A stretch of 64,000 nucleotides of DNA from Amphibalanus amphitrite. Lineage: Eukaryota > Arthropoda > Thecostraca > Balanomorpha > Balanidae. Each line of letters opens with the position of its first letter. Position 1 is the stretch's first letter. The stretch lies in assembly GCF_019059575.1 (NCBI RefSeq), contig NW_024881980.1, forward strand, positions 310,001-374,000, read 5' to 3'. Made by a program: the position numbers and the translations under genes. This document shows, in pieces, positions 1 to 10,132 of this stretch. Under the pieces are notes generated by a model. It was not told where the DNA came from and did not search any database. It saw only the letters and a list, made by a program, of their open reading frames with translations.

Positions 1-1410
1 ATCACAGTCCTGACAGGGGCACCACAGGACCGCCAGGGGCACCACAGGCCTAGCAGGGACACCACGGGCCTGGTGCCCCTGGGCCCTGACAGGACTGTAA
101 CGCCCCTGACAAGCCTGAAGTGTCCCCGGCAGGCACGTGGTGCCCCTGACAGGCCTGAGGCGCCCCTGCAAGGCCGGTGGTGCCCCTGGCAGGCCTGTGG
201 TGTCCATGGCAGGCCTGTGGTGCCCTTGCTAGGCCTCTGGTGCCCCTGACAGGCTTGTAATGCCCCTGGAAGGACTGTGGTGCCCCTGGGCTCTGACAAG
301 CCTGAGGTGCCCCTGACAGGCCAGTGGTGCCCTTGCTAGGCCTGTGGTGCCCCTGGCAGGCCTCTGGTGCCCCTGACAGGCTTGCGGTGCCCTTGGAAGG
401 ACTGTGGTGTCCCTGGGCCCTGACAAGCCTGAGGTGCCCCTGACAGGCCCGTGGTGCCCTTGTTAGGCCTGTGGTGCCCCTGGCAGGCCTCTGGTGCCCT
501 TGCTAGGTCGCTGGTGCCCATGGCAGACCTCTGGTGCCCTTGCTAGGCCGCTGGTACCCCTGCGCCCGGAGAGGACTGGTGCCCCTGAAAAGTCTGAAGT
601 GCCCCTCGGCAGGCCCGTGGTGCCCCTGACAGGCCCAAGGTGCCCCTGCGAGGCCGGTGGTGCCCCTGGCAGACCTCTGGTGCCCCTGACAGACCTCTGG
701 TGCCCCTGGCAGGTCTGTGGTGCCCCTGGCAGGTCTGTGGCGCCCCTGGCAGACCTGTGTTGACTGGTGCCCCTGCTAGGGCGCTGGTGCCCCTCACAGA
801 CCTGTGGTGCCCCTGGGCCTTGACAAGCCTGAGATGCTTGGCTATGACAGGCTCGTGGTGCCCCTGATAGACCAGTGGTGCCCTTGCTAGGCCTGTAGTG
901 CCCCTGGCAGGCCTCTGGTGCCCCTGCTACCCCTGCGCCCGGAGAGGACTATGGTGCCCCTGAAAAGCCTGAAGTGCCTCTCGACAGGCCCGTGGTGCCC
1001 CTGGGCCCTGACAGGCCCAAGTTACCCCTGCGAGGTCGGTGGTGCTCCTGGCAGGCCTCTGGTGCCCCTGGCAGGTCTGTGGTGCCCCTGGCAGGCCTGT
1101 GTTGACTGGTGCCCCTGCTAGGCCGCTGGTGCCCCTCACAGGCCTGCGGTGCCCCTGGAAGGACTGTGGTGCCCCTGCCCCTAGGGGTGCTCATGGACCC
1201 AACAGGCCCGTTGAGCCCCTGACAGGCCTGTCGTGTATACTTGCTAGACCTGTGGTGCCCCTGCTTCCTGGCAGGCCTGTGGTGCCCCTGGCGGGCCTGT
1301 GGCGCCCCTACAAGGCCGTAGGTGCCCCTGACAGATTTGTGGCGTCCCTGGAAGGACTTTGGTGCCCCTGACAAGCCTGAAGTGTCAAGGACAGACCCTT
1401 TAGACGCCAG
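1..1410. repeat. 20-bp GC-rich minisatellite
   Basis: Tandem array of a roughly 20-bp unit of the form tggtgcccctggcaggcctg, with frequent variants (gacagg, gaaggact, gctagg) and occasional 27-bp units containing gggccctgacaag. A higher-order block repeats: the segment containing cgcccggagaggact begins near 556 and again near 929, and gttgactggtgcccc recurs near 759 and 1101. Open frames occur in several frames on both strands because the unit rarely generates stops. Since 20 is not a multiple of three, the reading frame would change with every unit, so none of these frames is taken as a gene. The array may continue left of the window. Confidence 0.93.
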
Positions 1411-1435
1411 GGTCAAGTTCGTCGGACTGACAACG

Positions 1436-1640
1436 ATTTGCTTACCTGATAACGTGGCTCCATATCAAAGCGTACAAAATCCTAGCATACAATCATTAAA
1501 ACATACAAAATCGTAACATACAACGCGCAAAACCTACAAAACAGGCCGGGTAGGGGACAGTCAAAACATACAAAAGCGCAGCGTACAAAATCGTATCATA
1601 CAAAAGCGCAAGGTACAAAATCGTTTCACACAAAAAGGCA
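1436..1640 (+). repeat. Degenerate tacaaaatcg array, left copy
   Basis: Short irregular repeats of catacaaaatcgta, gcgcaaaacctacaaaac and similar, about 13-16 bp apart. The segment is the reverse complement of 11720-12069, including the interruption acaggccgggtaggggac. Similarity ends near gataacgtggctc on the outer side. It is either a repeat-bearing terminus of a large element or one of two independent insertions. Confidence 0.75.
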
Positions 1641-2099
1641 GGAGATAATTAATGACATTAATTAAAGTACGCATCATGCAAAACCGTTCCACATTAATTT
1701 TCATCATTTCGTCGTCCTTGAGATGTCAATTTTCACATGGATCAAAACCTACAATTTCCACTGCGCTTCGAGCGACATCTTTGTTACAGGTTTGCGCAGT
1801 TACGAAACTTTCCTCTAGAGGCCTCCTCTGTCAACGCACAGGCAGGCTTCGCACAGCCAATGTTTTTTGCTTGTTTATACAGTGAGCGCCGGTCTCGGAG
1901 CGGCGGGGCGTCCCGGTGCCGCCGCCGTTCCCTCCCTCAGGCCGGGCAATGTTTCCCCTCCTCCGTAGACGGCGCGGCCCCGCAGGAAACGGCCAAGGCC
2001 ACGTCCCCGTGGCTCACGTCCCCACTCCCGGCGCGCCGTCTCTGGGAGAGCGAGACGACGCTGCCTTCTCTGGGAGAGCGAGACGACGCTTGGTGCATC
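1641..2099. other. Single-copy stretch with GC-rich 28-bp duplication
   Basis: The first 240 bases are AT-rich without recognisable features. About 1885-2095 is GC-rich and ends in a 28-bp tandem duplication (tctgggagagcgagacgacg begins at 2041 and 2069). Two overlapping open frames cross it, but neither shows a recognisable domain. Confidence 0.5.
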
Positions 2100-2462
2100 G
2101 AGTCACATTCTGAATAGATACGTGAAGAATCATTGACCTTTTCCTCGAAAATGTAAAAACAATGCCAAAAGTTATATTGAATGCGGTGAGCTTTCGGCTA
2201 CAAGCCTTCGTCAAACCAACACAATGACACAATACAAAATTCCGTCATTTTGTATTGTCATTTTGTACAGAATTTTGTATTGTGTCATTTTGTTGGTTTG
2301 ACGAAGGCTTTTAACCGAAAGCTCACCGCATTCAATATAACTTTTGGCATTGTTTTTACATTTTCGAGGAAAAGGTCAATGATTTTTCACGTATCTATTC
2401 TCGCTATGTTCCTCGCTAAAGCACTTCACACCATTAATTCCATCGAATTGAGTCACATTCTG
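2100..2462. mobile_element. Fold-back insertion with 13-bp target duplication
   Basis: A 337-bp insertion (2113-2449) lies between two exact copies of gagtcacattctg (2100-2112 and 2450-2462). It contains a nearly perfect inverted repeat with arms 2112-2242 and 2270-2400 (131 bp each) and a 27-bp spacer, followed by a unique tail (2401-2449). A second copy sits at 61143-61345 with a different flanking duplication. Target duplications of 13-14 bp suit target-primed retrotransposition, and an inverted 5' part followed by a direct 3' part is what twin priming produces, so a LINE- or Penelope-derived fragment is likelier than a DNA MITE. The open frames in it are arm translations, not genes. Confidence 0.85.
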
Positions 2463-2718
2463 CTTATATTGACAAGAGCCACCGGGACAGATTTGGTAAA
2501 TCAAATTGAAAACTGCCAATGAACTTCAAATAACCTAACATGGAAGTTGCTGGAGTATTTTGCCACACACCATTTGCTAGGGGGAGGCGTAAAACATTCC
2601 CAGCCGATAACTCAACTCAAGAACCAATAGGCGCAGCGAAACGGGCGAGGCGGCTAACAAAAGAACGTGACGAGACACTTCTGATGATTTAAGTTCAGTT
2701 CCAAAGTCACAGGTCGAG

Positions 2719-3604
2719 TTAACCCTCGCCCGTATTGGTGTTTTGCCAGCCGCGAACGTACGAGGGGTTGTTGGACCCCCCTTGCCGTTTGGCCTCTGAT
2801 CGAGCTAGAGCTTCGCGGAAAAAAACGAGCATGCTGCCCGTGACGAGAGAAAGCCGATGATACCCAAGTTTAAGGTCCTAGGTCATTGGTTGACCTTCCA
2901 GGTCATGCCAATGACCCAAAAGTCGGGAAAATCAGGACTGTCAGAACCTCGTAAAGTGTGGGTGCTGAGAGGTTTTTTCTGTGTGCGGACTGTTGAATGT
3001 TAGCCGTTTTGATCACAGATGATGTCTTTATGCATTTAGACCAGGTCGAGTCAGGTCAGGTCAGGTCAACCAGTAGGGATCCTGCCTCCTGCCGGGTATT
3101 CGGAGTAGGTGTCAACCGGCTCTGACAGCTTCTTAACATGATACGAAGGCACCAGAACTACTTCGTAAATGTTCAAATGATTACTAAATTCGAAATCAGC
3201 TCCAAAAACTAGCATAGATGAAACATGTAAAACTCGAAAAAGTGAGCCGAGGTCATCAAAAGTCAATGACCCGACCTGACCTTCAAGTGACCTTGACACC
3301 CACCCTAATGCATGGGACCAACATCATATCACATTTTTGAACGCTTGAAACCACGAAAATACTGCAAGGGCGCGGCAAATGCGAGCCGACATACGCCGAA
3401 TCGCGATTCCGGCCAAACATGGTCTCGAAAAGTAGGTCACAGGTCAAAGGTCATTTGGGTCAAGGTCATGAATTTTTCAGGGCAGGTGTAACACTGATTA
3501 ATGCGAGGGTACTGAAAGTTTCCGCTTTTTACGCGAGTTATTCGAGAAAAACCGAGGAGGGGGAGGGGGGTTCGCTCGGCCACCGCCTATACGGCGAGGG
3601 TTAG
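2719..3604 (+). mobile_element. TTAA-bounded GGTCA-rich element (CCCTCGCC family)
   Basis: Begins TTAA-CCCTCGCCCGTAT at 2719 and ends ATACGGCGAGGG-TTAG at 3604, an inverted terminal match of about 12 bp next to TTAA-like tetranucleotides. The interior holds many AGGTCA/TGACCT motifs, including gtcaggtcaggtcaggtc near 3054. It matches 41452-42290 over most of its length and 8655-8878 at its 3' end. There is no coding capacity. Termini and target are piggyBac-like, so it is read as a non-autonomous member; the superfamily is an inference. Confidence 0.75.
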
Positions 3605-4193
3605 GGTTATTCCAAACACCTGAAAATGGGCTTTTAGTAGCATGGACTTAAGAACTTCGTTCTGGACGTCCCTCGTCAAAAACTGTGTTAGGATTGTGCA
3701 TAATCTCTCATCTAAGTGCTACACAAGTGTCAGTAGCATGCAGGGGTCACTTATCCCTCACCGGGCCTATTGGTTTTCTACATACGCCCCGGACAGGGAG
3801 GGAGTGCGACCCCTCTTGCCGTTTCGCCCCTGATAGAGCTAGAGCCTTGCGAAGCGAGCGTGTGCGCCGTTACGAGAGGCAGCGATTGGTACCTCATTTT
3901 AAGGTATCAGGTCAACCGATGACTTCTGAGGTCAGGTCAAGTGGCACAAGGTACGGGTTCGGTTTTTGGTAAATAACTTGGGCAAAAAATGGCCACAGAG
4001 CCGCGATTTTGCACCATCATGTTGGCCTAGCTCAGGCGCGTTGAGTGGTAACTTTTTGTTCGGGCGAGGGCATTCAAGGAGTTGACTTCGGGTCAAAGTC
4101 GGGTTGGAGTCTCTCAGGTCACAAAGCTGGTCGGAGGAGGTCATATTGCATGTAATTACTTATTGGATTTGACAGGTCTTTCTGAGTATGTAC

Positions 4194-5604
4194 GGCCCTC
4201 CAGCAAAAGAATCGTTGGTTAGCCTATGTGCTTTTGGTGCAATAACTTTGAATGACAGAGACACTCCTGTAAAATGACTCAATAGAAATGAGAAGAGGGT
4301 TCGTGCACACACTTCCGCAATGGTTTTCAACAGCCATTAGACGTATTCATCAATGCAGATCGCTTATTGTGATGATGGCAACCAACCACTTAACCCGCGC
4401 CCCACTGGGGGGGGGGGGGGGGGGGGGTGGGGGGCTATTCATAGCCTCCCTCCCGTTTTTCTGCAATAACTTCCAAACCACTTGACGTATCGACGCCAAA
4501 CTTTCAGTACCTACCTTCGGCTGCATCAATTTGAAACCTTGTGTCAAAATTTGAACTTCGTAGCTACCATAGGTCGGCCGGAAATGACGTCAGAGTGACG
4601 TCATGTTCGGCCGATTTCGACGCAAAACATTGAACCACGGCAATCGCTCCCAAGGGCTCAGTTTTTAAGCTAGATCCAATTTCTTTGCATGAGAGGACTT
4701 AGAATAGACAGCGCTATCAAACTGCTATCTCGGATTTTCGAAATTTTGAAAATTTCGAAAATTATATATAATAAAACTCAAAATTTACATTTTTACATTT
4801 TTTCAAAAAGTTTTTGACTTTTCGAAAAACCGGAATATATGTGATAGAACGCGTTATTATGACCAACTCTAGCAAGTTTTAGCTAAATATCTTCAAAAAT
4901 GGCCAAGTTATACGCATTATTACAAAAAAAATACAATTATTAATTTTTCAAATCTTTTTTCAGTACGTATTTGACATCGTACACCAATATAAATAGCACC
5001 ATCGTGTTCTTGAGCTCAAACTGCATCCAATAGACACCTTTTTTGTTGAAAAATTTTAACTTCAAAATTTGACCTTTTTTTACCTGAAAGTGACCTGACC
5101 TAAGCTAAATTCCACTCAAAATGACCTCGAATGACACAGACGACATCAAATTCGAAATCTATGGCCTAAATGGACCATAAAACATGTGTCACGTGACCCG
5201 CGCATGATATAATATTTCCGTGACCTGTGATGACCTGACCCTGACCTGGAAATCACAGTACAAGTTTGGTACCCTCAAGGTATCTAGAGCATCTATTAAC
5301 GAGTGTGGAAACCAAAAATGAGCCTGATCTGCCTTGTAAGACGGCGGCCAGAGCCCAAAATGTGAACAAGCCAAAATGCTAATAATTTTTATTTTGACCT
5401 GACCTGTGACGTCATCGGTGACCTCGAGGTCAATGAAATTAGGTTCCGCTCGACAGTCTTTCCGGGGCTATCAGACGCCGTTTGAATTTTGACGATCGGC
5501 CCAGTAGTTTCGGAGTTAGGAGGGGGGCTATGGAGAGCCCCCCCCCCCAGTAGGGCGTGTTATACGCAGACCCCAGTGGGGCGCGGGTTAATACCTGGAG
5601 GGCC
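4194..5604. mobile_element. MITE with GGCCCTCCAG termini, GTAC duplication
   Basis: Perfect 10-bp inverted termini ggccctccag (4194-4203) and ctggagggcc (5595-5604), flanked by gtac on both sides (4190-4193, 5605-5608). Comparison with 61037-62268 shows this block is absent from the homologous site. Its own sequence is only about 210 bp (4194-4389 and 5592-5604), because the TTAA element at 4390-5591 lies inside it. Confidence 0.65.
4390..5591. mobile_element. TTAA-bounded GGTCA-rich element (CCCGCGC family)
   Basis: The clearest member of the family. TTAA at 4390-4393 and 5588-5591 enclose perfect 17-bp inverted termini, CCCGCGCCCCACTGGGG on the left and its reverse complement on the right. 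The left terminus runs into a long G tract and the right is preceded by a C tract. The interior is AT-rich in the middle (4740-5060) and has TGACCT motifs in its right half. There is no open frame of note. TTAA target and CCC...GGG ends are diagnostic features of piggyBac-type elements; non-autonomous status is inferred from the lack of transposase. Confidence 0.85.
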
Positions 5605-6848
5605 GTACATTGGCGGCTTTCCCGACTCTCTAGCTAAATTTGATTGGAAGTTATTGACGAAAACGTCTCTCGTGAAGTCATAAGTGACGTCACTCAAGGT
5701 CAACAATGCAAAAAAGAGGCACCGGTTTTTGCAAGGAGTGCATGAAATCACAATGCCATGTGCTTGGGATTGTTTTAGATAATTCCCGGCGCTAAAATAA
5801 CCATTGACCTATAATAAGTATAGACGAACTACTCGCGTCTTTGCGGCGTTCCTCGTCGACCAAAGAAGCAAATTGTTTTCTGAATTTACAGCGCAGGACA
5901 AGGGCAATCCTAACCTTTAAACACGGACGTAGAAATAAAAGTTTTCTAAATATTTAACGTTAATTTATTTTAAAATGTGTAACAGAACGCTAACATTTAC
6001 TACAAAACATTTATTTAAACGTTTAAAGTTTGAAGTCAAGCCTCACGAAATCGTCTCCATGGTAACGGAATAAACAAAGTCATCGGCATCATTTATTGTT
6101 GCGCATTGCAAATTGCGTAAGGTGTGTTGACAGTCCTGTGCATATTAAACAAGAAAAGATAATTTGTCACCAATAAAGAGCACAAACAAATATCAAGCAC
6201 ATATTGCACGTGATAAGTGAATCATTTCAAGGCGATAAAAATGACTTACGTTATTACAGCAAGCATTTCAAGCGGTGTCTTCTGGGATATTTGGTATTTA
6301 TGTAATTAAAGCATTTTATTTCATTTTCTTTAAATCTATCCTGTTTATCTGCTAGAGCAGTCAGGCACTGATAATTTTATCATAATGGCTAGTGTCAAGA
6401 GAAGAAAAAAAGACTGAGAGACACTTGCAATCTTCACAAATGTCATAAGAAACGGCTTGGAAGAGGTCTACCCAAGGTCTACCTAAGAAGGCACAGGCCT
6501 ATGCTCCTGTTGCTGGAAGGCTTCTGGTGTGTGCTGAAATTCATCTGCCAGCTGAACCAGACATAGCCCGACTTATGGCCAACACATAAAGTAAAAAAGA
6601 TTGACGAGCTTCAGTTGTAAGTTGCTACTGCAATTAAACATGATGGAGGCTGGAGCCGTCAAGAAAACTGAATGGAAGCTCAGCAAGACTGCAACGGTCG
6701 AAATGCCTACCAAGTGTGACCTGCTAATGACTGGCTTAATTATTTCTTGCGTGGCTCAACATAAGTGCTCAAGAGCAGAAGGCCCCTCATTTACTTGTGT
6801 GTGCGCTGATTTGTGGAACGTTGTTAAAATCGAAAACCAGAATTCGTG

Positions 6849-7061
6849 AACTTTTGGTGATCACCAGTGACCTTTAGCGATGGCCTGATCGAAAAATGGT
6901 CTAGATGATTCTCAAAGTTCTTATAGCGAGCTACCTACTGCCCTTTCCGCATCTTTCTACCTTTCTTCCTTTGCGAGATAATATGGCGTGGACAAATACG
7001 TCCCCCCTCCTCCCATCACTATGGCGAAGCTGGCTGAAAGGCCCACCCGGGCGCGGGTTAA
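6849..7061 (+). mobile_element. 3' fragment of a CCCGCGC-family element
   Basis: Matches the last 210 bp of the copy ending at 48215, through ccacccgggcgcgggttaa. It is truncated at its 5' side and lies inside the 5802-7973 element. Confidence 0.7.
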
Positions 7062-7394
7062 AGAGGCTCATGGGTGAATGAAATCATGTATCATTATGTG
7101 CACTCAGATTGGTATGAGTATATCGCCACTCATCCCACAGTCTCTACTACCATGAACATTATTTTCACGTCTTCATATGCTTTGACTATGCTTTGATGAT
7201 GTCATGAATGTTACTGCTGAGCTTCATCTTAAATACACAATACATAATGTTGAACCAACTAACAAACTGTATTAATCGAATTGGCAATCATGAAGAGAAA
7301 CGCGCATGAGAACTGGAAAACTACGTGATAGTGAAGCCGAATGCTCCTTTAACGGATCAAGAAATGATGATTCTGAGCGCAATGGCAAAGCTGC

Positions 7395-7600
7395 TCATTC
7401 GAGATGTGGAAGCGACCCCCGCACGTGCGCACGTGCAAGCTGGACCCAAACTGACATACGCACGGCACCCTGTCAAACAGTCCCTAACGACGTACCAAAT
7501 TTGAGCGCAATCGGCCCAGCCGTTCTCGAGATCTGGAAGCGTACCCTGCGCGTGAGCACGTGCAGCAGCACCCAAACCGTGACACGTGGAAATGCATTAT
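7395..7600 (-). repeat. CACGTG-bearing repeat, diverged copy
   Basis: Contains the 16-bp palindrome gcacgtgcgcacgtgc (7423-7438) and, on the minus strand, the phrase aacggctgggccgattgcgc followed by a caaatttggtac-like stretch. The same combination forms tandem units at 34270-34560. Confidence 0.6.
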
Positions 7601-7981
7601 CATTTGCATGTCCACCGACATGCTAAGTTTCAGCTCAATCAACCCCGTCGTTGTAAAGTTATTGTTGATCGAACAAATTTGTCACCACTTAGTTGGCACG
7701 TGGCGCGTGCCGTGTCCCTCACCCTATGACTTTGTGCTATGTTCAAGTGATTAAGCTTGGACGCTCCTACATTGTAGACGCAGTCTCGTTCCGTTCCGTC
7801 GTGTTATTTACGAGAAAGAAGTCGATAAACTTTCGCGTTTTTCCCATAGACAAAGCATTGTGTCATTAGTTCGTGCCCTTACACGTACGGTGGCGCTAGT
7901 GTCGCTCAGCGGGAACGGCCTTCAGGCGCTGATTAAGCCAGAGTAGTCTGTCTATACTTATTATAGGTCAATGAAAATAAC

Positions 7982-8654
7982 AGTTTCTATATTTCCTTAT
8001 AAATATTAGGGCTGTATGGTATAACATAAACAGTGCAATATATCTAAGTTTTTCGCTAAAAAAATCTTAAAATACCATTTTTGCTCTACAACTTTAACCA
8101 TATAGGGGAAGATGGGGGAACACCGCCCTTTTGGGAACACCGCCCACCCCGATATCAGAAATATGAAAAGGTCTTGGGTGACAGCTGACTGTCTCTTGGC
8201 AGCGTGACGTCAACAGAAGTGCAGGTATGGACAGTGCACTGCATTGTTTTAGGTGATTTGCGATAAATTCCTAATTCTACGTTTCGGGAATACGTTTTAT
8301 ACTTTTTGTAGCATAATTAGCAGAAGACAAATTATCTTTTTCACAGTATTGAAGTAGTATGTTTTGCCATAATTAGGACTCATCGAAACATTTCGTGCTT
8401 CTGCTCCAGCGCTATTTTTGCAGCAGCAGTAAAGTTGGGGCTACGAACAAATACAATGACTCATATATCACAGCAATTTTTTTTACAGAATATACTTTCA
8501 TATGCGATCTCTTTATTTCAATCTGTTGCGCAATTTGGGATATATGACAAAAAAAAATAATAACGCTATCTATGGGATACCCGTATACTTCAGTTCACAT
8601 GCCATTTCTCAATTACAACCACATAAAAGGACTGGAAACGCAAGGATAATGTGC
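7982..8654. other. AT-rich stretch with one TAGGGGAA terminus
   Basis: No gene seen. At 8103 the sequence taggggaagatgggggaac resembles the terminus of the element at 51839-53064 and is followed by an internal direct repeat gggaacaccgccc. I could not find a matching opposite end, so it may be a solo or truncated terminus. Confidence 0.4.
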
Positions 8655-8878
8655 GCTGACATGCGCCAAATCGCAATTCCGATGTGAATGATCTCGAGGA
8701 ATAGGGCAGAGTCGAAGGTCATTTTGGTTAGGAGCATGCGTTTTCAGGGTAGACGTAAAATTGGTCAACTCGAGGGTACTGACGTTTCGTCGCGATCGGC
8801 CGTTTTTTCGCAAGTTATTCGCAAAAAACGAAGGGATCCGCTCAACCCTCCCCCCATAGGTAAGTGCGAGGGTAAAGT
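8655..8878 (+). mobile_element. 3' fragment of CCCTCGCC-family element
   Basis: Corresponds to the last 220 bp of 2719-3604: gcgccaaatcgcaattccg, then a gtcgaaggtcattt-like stretch, ending in a TTAA-less gtgcgagggtaaa. It immediately precedes the next TTAA element. Confidence 0.6.
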
Positions 8879-8894
8879 GGAAAACCGTCAGCTC

Positions 8895-10132
8895 TTAACC
8901 CGCAAGCCGCTGGGATCCTGGATTTCAGCGCCCTGCTGGAGAAGGGGTGTTTGACCTCCCCCCCTCTTTACTTCTAACTTGGCTCCTGGGCCACGTAGCG
9001 ACACGCCGTAGACGGTGTTCGAAAGAGCGGCAAAATAATGAGGAAATCAAACAGTCATTTTTAGGTCAGGTCAAAGTTCAGGTCGCCAGAGGTCACCGAA
9101 GGTAAAATTTCGCCACTTTCCAGATCAAACTTCGATAATTTTCGACAAACTGGCGCATAGCTGAGGAATGAAAGAGCTACAGCACCGCGCAAAAGCGCAT
9201 TCGGTGGCGCTTTTAACAGTCTTTCTGAATAATTTCCTCAGATTTGACCTAAGGTCAACAGTTTAGCTTGCAGGGGGCAAAAACTGCCAAAATAGGCGCT
9301 TTTTTGCGGAAGCAGTTTTTCTGCAATAACTTTTCACTTTTCACCTGCACGAGCTTACTTTTAGTAGCAGCGTGTTTCTCTCGTCAAGACGACGCATCTA
9401 ATCAGTTATAAGTTGACTTCTAAAGGTCAACTTCTAAATTGCACATCAGGTCGAGGTTATGACCTGACCGGAAAGGGTCATGTTACATATCAGTCGATCT
9501 GTTTCGTCGATCCAAACACGTCTAAGGCGTTTTCATCGCTCTAGCGTGCCTCTATCAAAAGGTATTAGTGAATACCTAATTGTTACCAAGATACCATTCG
9601 TGACCTGAGCCGACCTCAGGGATATAACGAGAGGTCACGGGTGCCATTTTCCGGTTCAGTATGTCACGTCTATCTTATAATTCGATGCTTTGAAGCGATT
9701 AGAATTAGAATGACTTTCATCCAAAAGACGCGCCTTTCAATTATTTTCCCATTGACTTAAAATGGAGAGGTCACCATATTGACCTGACCTTAGGTAACTG
9801 ATGTCAAAATTCCGAGGTATGCGTTTTGTTATACTGTTTGTTTTATCAATTGCTGAAAGTTTCAAGTGATCGGTGACTAGGTGAAGCTATGGCAGGCATT
9901 CAAACTTTTTTATGAGGTATGTTCACCTGACGTGACCTGGTGACCTGATCTTGGGTGACCTTGGTCTAAAATTTATGCTAACAGAATGTGTAGAAAAGAT
10001 GTATGATAATTGTTGATAAGGTGTGCAAACAACGGCGGCGCTCCGCGCAGCCATTTTTAGATATTCGAGAAAAACCAAACCGGAGGGTGTGTTCAAACAC
10101 TCCCCATCCCCCGCCAGCAGGGCGCGGGTTTT
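8895..10132 (-). mobile_element. TTAA-bounded GGTCA-rich element, inverted copy
   Basis: Begins TTAA-CCCGCAAGCCGCTGG and ends CCAGCAGGGCGCGGG-TTTT. Relative to the copy at 40155-41347 it is reverse-oriented, and the two match along most of their length, including cacgtagcgacacgcc. Its end abuts the next copy head to head. The target tetranucleotide has decayed to TTTT on one side. Confidence 0.75.

Larger units (their letters stand above)
3751..5801 (+). mobile_element. Interrupted GGTCA-rich element, older host of later insertions
   Basis: Starts ttat-ccctcaccgggcc at 3751. The pieces 3751-4193 and 5605-5801 together match the reverse complement of the element at 61037-62268. The match stops at gtac (4190-4193) and resumes at gtac (5605-5608), so 4194-5604 is a later insertion. 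It stops again at 5801 and resumes after 7973, where a second element inserted. Short similarity to the homologue (cagtttc.at.tttcc) continues to about 8000. This is the oldest layer of the mosaic. Confidence 0.7.
5802..7973. mobile_element. 2.17-kb DNA element with 32-bp TIRs, 8-bp TSD
   Basis: Left end 5802-5833 and right end 7942-7973 are inverted copies: 24 bp perfect starting cattgacctataataagt, then 7 of 8. Both sides carry the direct repeat aaaataac (5794-5801 and 7974-7981). The element at 61037-62268 shows the uninterrupted site near 61633 on the other strand, which supports insertion plus duplication. An 8-bp duplication is used by hAT, P and Merlin superfamilies; the CA start and TIR length recall P elements but the sequence does not settle it. 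The interior has a weak open frame (6601-6849), a fragment of the CCCGCGC family and a CACGTG repeat, but no transposase I can recognise. Confidence 0.85.

Noticed and set aside
949-1416. 155-codon minus-strand frame
   Set aside because: Lies wholly in the 20-bp minisatellite; open frames occur on both strands and the unit length is not a multiple of three.
2250-2522. 90-codon frame sharing sequence with frames at 2014-2232 and 61020-61259
   Set aside because: All three are the same fold-back element read from different arms; the similarity is at DNA level and the frames end differently.
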